NCBI RefSeq assembly: GCF_003952225.1
Contig: NZ_CP034437.1
Location: 5,752,001 to 5,816,000, forward strand
Direction of reading: 5' to 3'
Source: Paenibacillus albus
GTDB taxonomy: Bacteria; Bacillota; Bacilli; Paenibacillales; Paenibacillaceae
Length of the DNA: 64,000 bases
The notes below the pieces were generated by a model. It was not told the DNA's origin. It was given only the letters and a program-made list of their open reading frames with translations, and did not search any database. Of this stretch, positions 61,651 through 64,000 are shown piece by piece. A program made the position numbers and the translations under genes. The stretch's first letter is position 1; each line of letters begins with the position of its first letter.

Positions 61651-61696
61651 AAAAAAAAGCACCCCTAACGCCATTAAAATGGCGAAAGAGGTGCTT
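61651..61696 (-). terminator. terminator-like hairpin in the leader of the HRDC gene
   Basis: Minus strand AAGCACCTC...GGGGTGCTT with an inner GCCATT/AATGGC stem, followed by TTTTTTTT. There is no minus-strand gene upstream of it for it to terminate; the HRDC gene starts 73 bases further on. Confidence 0.8.
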
Positions 61697-61724
61697 CCTC
61701 ACGTACAACGATTTGATTGCTCAC

Positions 61725-61753
61725 ATCATAGCACAGCAGAACTTGCAGAGCAA
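61725..61753 (-). promoter_or_regulatory. sigma-A-like promoter facing the HRDC gene
   Basis: Minus strand TTGCTC, 17 bases, TATGAT. Transcription would begin near 61718 and meet the hairpin at 61651-61696 within about 70 bases. Confidence 0.5.
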
Positions 61754-61788
61754 TATCCAATTTTGCCAAAAGGTACCTATACGTGTCA

Positions 61789-61818
61789 TTGCCCCACTCC
61801 GAAGAGTGATGCTATGAT
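61789..61818 (+). promoter_or_regulatory. sigma-A-like promoter of the 61850 gene
   Basis: TTGCCC, 18 bases, TATGAT (61813-61818), 32 bases before the chosen start codon. It supports the inner ATG over the longer upstream frame. Confidence 0.5.
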
Positions 61819-61849
61819 AGAGCGAGTATATAAGAGGAGCGATAGTTCG

Positions 61850-62146
61850 ATGCAAATGAATGATTATGATTTTATGTCCGATACCACGGAAGACACTTCG
61901 ACCCGCTTCGTCACCTTCATCACGCCAAACCTGAAGCGATTCGATCTTGCCATTACATCGACGAACCGGTTCTACGGCAAGAAGCTTATCACGGATTTGC
62001 AGAGCGGCCGCACGGCCATTGTCGGTCAGGATGACCTCGACGAAGAAGGCTATCTGGAATTCACGTTCAAGCTAACGGAGGAAGAAGCTACGGATCTTCG
62101 CCAGTTTTTAGAATTAGTGGTTGGAACGGTGAATTTTACCGACTAA
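61850..62146 (+). CDS. small conserved-looking protein, function unknown
   Basis: About 98 residues: MNDYDFMSDTTEDTSTRFVTF, LKRFDLAITSTNRFYGKKLITDLQSGRTAIVGQDDLDEEGYLEF, then TEEEATDLRQFLELVVG. Acidic, with no signal peptide; it probably alternates beta strands with one C-terminal helix. The frame is open from 61622, but that part overlaps a terminator hairpin and promoters, and GAGGAG precedes ATG 61850. No family recognised. It lies 50 bases before another small gene, with which it may be co-transcribed. Confidence 0.72.
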   Translation: MQMNDYDFMSDTTEDTSTRFVTFITPNLKRFDLAITSTNRFYGKKLITDLQSGRTAIVGQDDLDEEGYLEFTFKLTEEEATDLRQFLELVVGTVNFTD

Positions 62147-62196
62147 TCCCGGGTACACTGTGACGGTAAACCAATAGCCGCCATCAGGAGGTACCC

Positions 62197-62457
62197 ATGT
62201 ATAAAGATAATCGCCCGCCCTATGCTGACTTAAAAACGGTCGAATCGCAGCGCAATGATCTTGCCGCCGAAGAGTTTCCCGATGGCCCATACGGCTCTAA
62301 CCGGATCCTCGCGGAGTCGCTTAGCACGAACAGGCCTTGGCGGATCGAACAGCGCTCGCCGAATCGGTTCGATTATGAGAATCATGAGCTGCATGCAGGT
62401 ATAGATCGTGATTATCCCGGTGATGATACATACCCGGATGCAATGGATGAACCGTGA
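62197..62457 (+). CDS. small hydrophilic protein, function unknown
   Basis: 86 residues, rich in Asp, Arg, Pro and Tyr, without hydrophobic core segments (YKDNRPPYADLKTVESQRND; RPWRIEQRSPNRFDYENHEL; DYPGDDTYPDAMDEP). Probably intrinsically disordered. AGGAGG is 5 bases before the ATG, and a strong terminator follows, so it is a real gene. I cannot assign a family. Confidence 0.72.
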   Translation: MYKDNRPPYADLKTVESQRNDLAAEEFPDGPYGSNRILAESLSTNRPWRIEQRSPNRFDYENHELHAGIDRDYPGDDTYPDAMDEP

Positions 62458-62476
62458 CATAGACGTTTAAGCGTGT

Positions 62477-62511
62477 AAAAAAAACCGTTTGGCAAAGGCC
62501 AAACGGTTTTT
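62477..62511. terminator. bidirectional terminator
   Basis: AAAAAAAACCGTTTGGC - AAAG - GCCAAACGGTTTTT, a perfect stem between two convergent genes. Confidence 0.95.
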
Positions 62512-62514
62512 CTA

Positions 62515-63909
62515 TTACCATTTCAACTGCTGACCGAACAAAAGCGCATTGCTGAGTGATCGTCCAGGTGCGGTGACGGTCTTGCCTTGGAACCACAGCC
62601 CTGAGGAAGCGCCTCCGTCGAGATTCATCGCTTGCTGTGCACCGAGCTTCACCATCACTTGCGCCAACTGCTTCATCGTTGCCCCTGGCACCGTGGCAAG
62701 CAGGATGGAGCCGTCCTTCATAATTGCAATGCCGCTGCGAGCGCCGCCGCCTGTCAGGATTTTCGGATCTTGGAATCCTTCGGCCGCCGGATTAACCGTT
62801 ACAGCGCCATTCGTCACAAGCCGCGGACCTGCGCCGACAGCCGTATGAACGCCCGACCAATCAAGCGGCTTCCCCTGCATGTTGGTTAAGCTGACCGTAT
62901 AATCAACCTGTGCGCCGACCTCGAACCGATCCGCCTGTCCCTTTTCCCTGCCTTGGAATACGAGCACATACCCGTCAGATGGAATCGAAGCATCGACTCC
63001 ATGATGAATTGCGGCTACTTTGCGGTTCCGAACAACGACCGCCGCGTCAGCTGCGAAGCCAAGTGTCTTGCCCCGTTTCGGCGTGAAAAGAATTGCAGAA
63101 GCGCTGCCCGTCGGCTTCCGGTTCATGAAGTAAACGTACCACGAGCCGGTGCCGCCTTGTTTGCGGCTAACGGTGCCGCGCACATTGATGCGCAGCGAAT
63201 CCATGACGGCGCTGCCATCCCAGCGGAAGCCGATCGTCGTGCCGCGGTTGCCGATATGTTCCGCTAATCCGCTGCTGATGATATTGCCGTAAGGGTCGGG
63301 AATGTCTGTATAGGCATCAAAAAATGTGCCGTTGATCGCGATTTCTGCCTTGTAGCTTGCTGCGATTTGCGCAAGCGGCTGCGTCGTGCCGACTCGTCTG
63401 TTCGCGATGCCCGCGGCAACCGGCATTCCTTTTGGAATGAGGACGGTGTTCACTGTAAACGTTGAGCTGGCGGTACGCACTTTGCGTACTTCTAGCTTCG
63501 GCTTGAAAGCGAGCTGCGCAGGTGCTGCCTTGGTCACTGTTACAGGGAGCTTCAACGTAGTCGTAATGCCGTCGTCCATCGTCGCAGCTCTGATTGTCAG
63601 CGTCGTTGTACCCGGAGATACCGGCGACAGAACGCCCGCGCTGTTCACCGATACGACGGCTGGATTGCCTATTGCGTAATCCAAAGCTGCTGGCTTTGAT
63701 AGTTGCAGCTTTAGGCCGACCGGCACCTGTTTACCAAGCGGCAGCGTGATCGATGCAGTTGGGTAGCTGATTAGTTTCGGTGCAGCTGGCTTCAATTGTG
63801 CTTGTGCGGCAGGTGCCGGCTGCGCCGCGAATACGGCGTCCGCTCCTGCAATTATCGTCGTGAGCGCCATGCCTACTGCAATAGCGCGTAGTGCTGTTTT
63901 CTTCATCAT
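62515..63909 (-). CDS. secreted phosphodiester glycosidase (NAGPA/DUF2233) family protein
   Basis: 464 residues. Signal peptide (KKTALRAIAVGMALTTIIAGADAVFA), then an Ig-like Big_2-type domain (about 50-130: TASITLPLGKQVPVGLKLQLS...VSPGTTTLTIRA), then the C-terminal phosphodiester glycosidase domain. Its motifs include AEIAINGTFFDAYTDIPDPYGNIISSG, GAGPRLVTNGAV, ARSGIAIMKDGSILLATVPG and the ending AQQAMNLDGGASSGLWFQG, whose NLDGGxSS is the family hallmark. It likely hydrolyses sugar-phosphodiester bonds in cell-wall or exopolymer glycans outside the cell. GAGGAG lies upstream of paired ATGs. The last 91 bases of the window beyond it show no gene. Confidence 0.92.
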   Translation of the reverse strand: MMKKTALRAIAVGMALTTIIAGADAVFAAQPAPAAQAQLKPAAPKLISYPTASITLPLGKQVPVGLKLQLSKPAALDYAIGNPAVVSVNSAGVLSPVSPGTTTLTIRAATMDDGITTTLKLPVTVTKAAPAQLAFKPKLEVRKVRTASSTFTVNTVLIPKGMPVAAGIANRRVGTTQPLAQIAASYKAEIAINGTFFDAYTDIPDPYGNIISSGLAEHIGNRGTTIGFRWDGSAVMDSLRINVRGTVSRKQGGTGSWYVYFMNRKPTGSASAILFTPKRGKTLGFAADAAVVVRNRKVAAIHHGVDASIPSDGYVLVFQGREKGQADRFEVGAQVDYTVSLTNMQGKPLDWSGVHTAVGAGPRLVTNGAVTVNPAAEGFQDPKILTGGGARSGIAIMKDGSILLATVPGATMKQLAQVMVKLGAQQAMNLDGGASSGLWFQGKTVTAPGRSLSNALLFGQQLKW

Positions 63910-64000
63910 GACAGGCTGTGATTCTCCTCTGGCTGTATAATTTTGGGTGCTTTTATTATTTTCTTCGGCCGCCTAGGCGATGAAATGAAGCACTGGATGC

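Noticed and set aside
61622-61849. Longer N-terminus for the small protein at 61850
   Set aside because: It would run through a terminator hairpin and two promoters and has no RBS. The inner ATG has GAGGAG.

Overview
The window looks like chromosome of a Gram-positive, spore-forming, Paenibacillus-like Firmicute. The evidence is strong GGAGG-type ribosome binding sites, many intrinsic terminators, S-layer-homology proteins, CgeB-like and CotSA-like glycosyltransferases, EcsA/EcsB, CheX, YdjO, a YesM/YesN two-component pair next to a sugar ABC transporter, and a B. subtilis ytmI/tcy-like cysteine-derivative operon. No rRNA, tRNA, transposase, integrase or CRISPR array was recognised.

Region 1 (1-18.7 kb, all but one gene on the minus strand) is the most unusual part. 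It holds about eight glycosyltransferase-type proteins of different folds (GT4, two CgeB-like, four GT2-like, one GT-D), a short RmlA-type sugar nucleotidyltransferase, three small paralogous helical proteins, a small basic protein, and a 2035-residue protein made of roughly 170 decapeptide repeats ending in a conserved tail (WIAIGQ). Six of these proteins, across unrelated folds, share a Lys/Arg-rich leader followed by the motif G-[YW]-x2-G-x3-G. Three transcription-unit heads carry a CATA-NNN-T(A)-type -10 element like those of late mother-cell sigma factors. My inference is a spore-surface fibre plus its dedicated glycosylation machinery, with the shared leader as an assembly or docking tag. 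The lone plus-strand gene here is YdjO-like.

Region 2 (18.8-27.6 kb) is a sugar-uptake unit: YesN-like regulator, YesM-like kinase, binding lipoprotein, two permeases and a GH127 beta-L-arabinofuranosidase-type enzyme. A cre-like site overlaps the promoter in front of the binding-protein gene. Region 3 (27.7-37.6 kb) has a 2261-residue secreted multidomain surface protein made together with a three-SLH-domain protein, then a CotSA-like glycosyltransferase and a small membrane protein. Region 4 (37.7-41.0 kb) has phosphatidylserine decarboxylase, an AraC regulator and an aminotransferase.

Region 5 (41.0-50.2 kb) is a sulfur-scavenging locus: a LysR regulator, a cystine-type ABC importer, two flavin monooxygenase-like proteins, an M20 amidohydrolase, a DinB-fold protein and a GNAT acetyltransferase. 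A GGAATTATA motif occurs in front of each of its three transcription units. Region 6 (50.2-64 kb) holds EcsB/EcsA, an SLH-protein gene broken by a one-base frameshift in a poly-A tract, a phytanoyl-CoA dioxygenase with a divergent AraC regulator, a lipoprotein, an intergenic array of about five related hairpins, a DEAD-box helicase, an SDR, CheX, a zinc phospholipase C-type protein, an HRDC protein preceded by an orphan promoter-terminator pair, two small proteins and a phosphodiester glycosidase-type protein.
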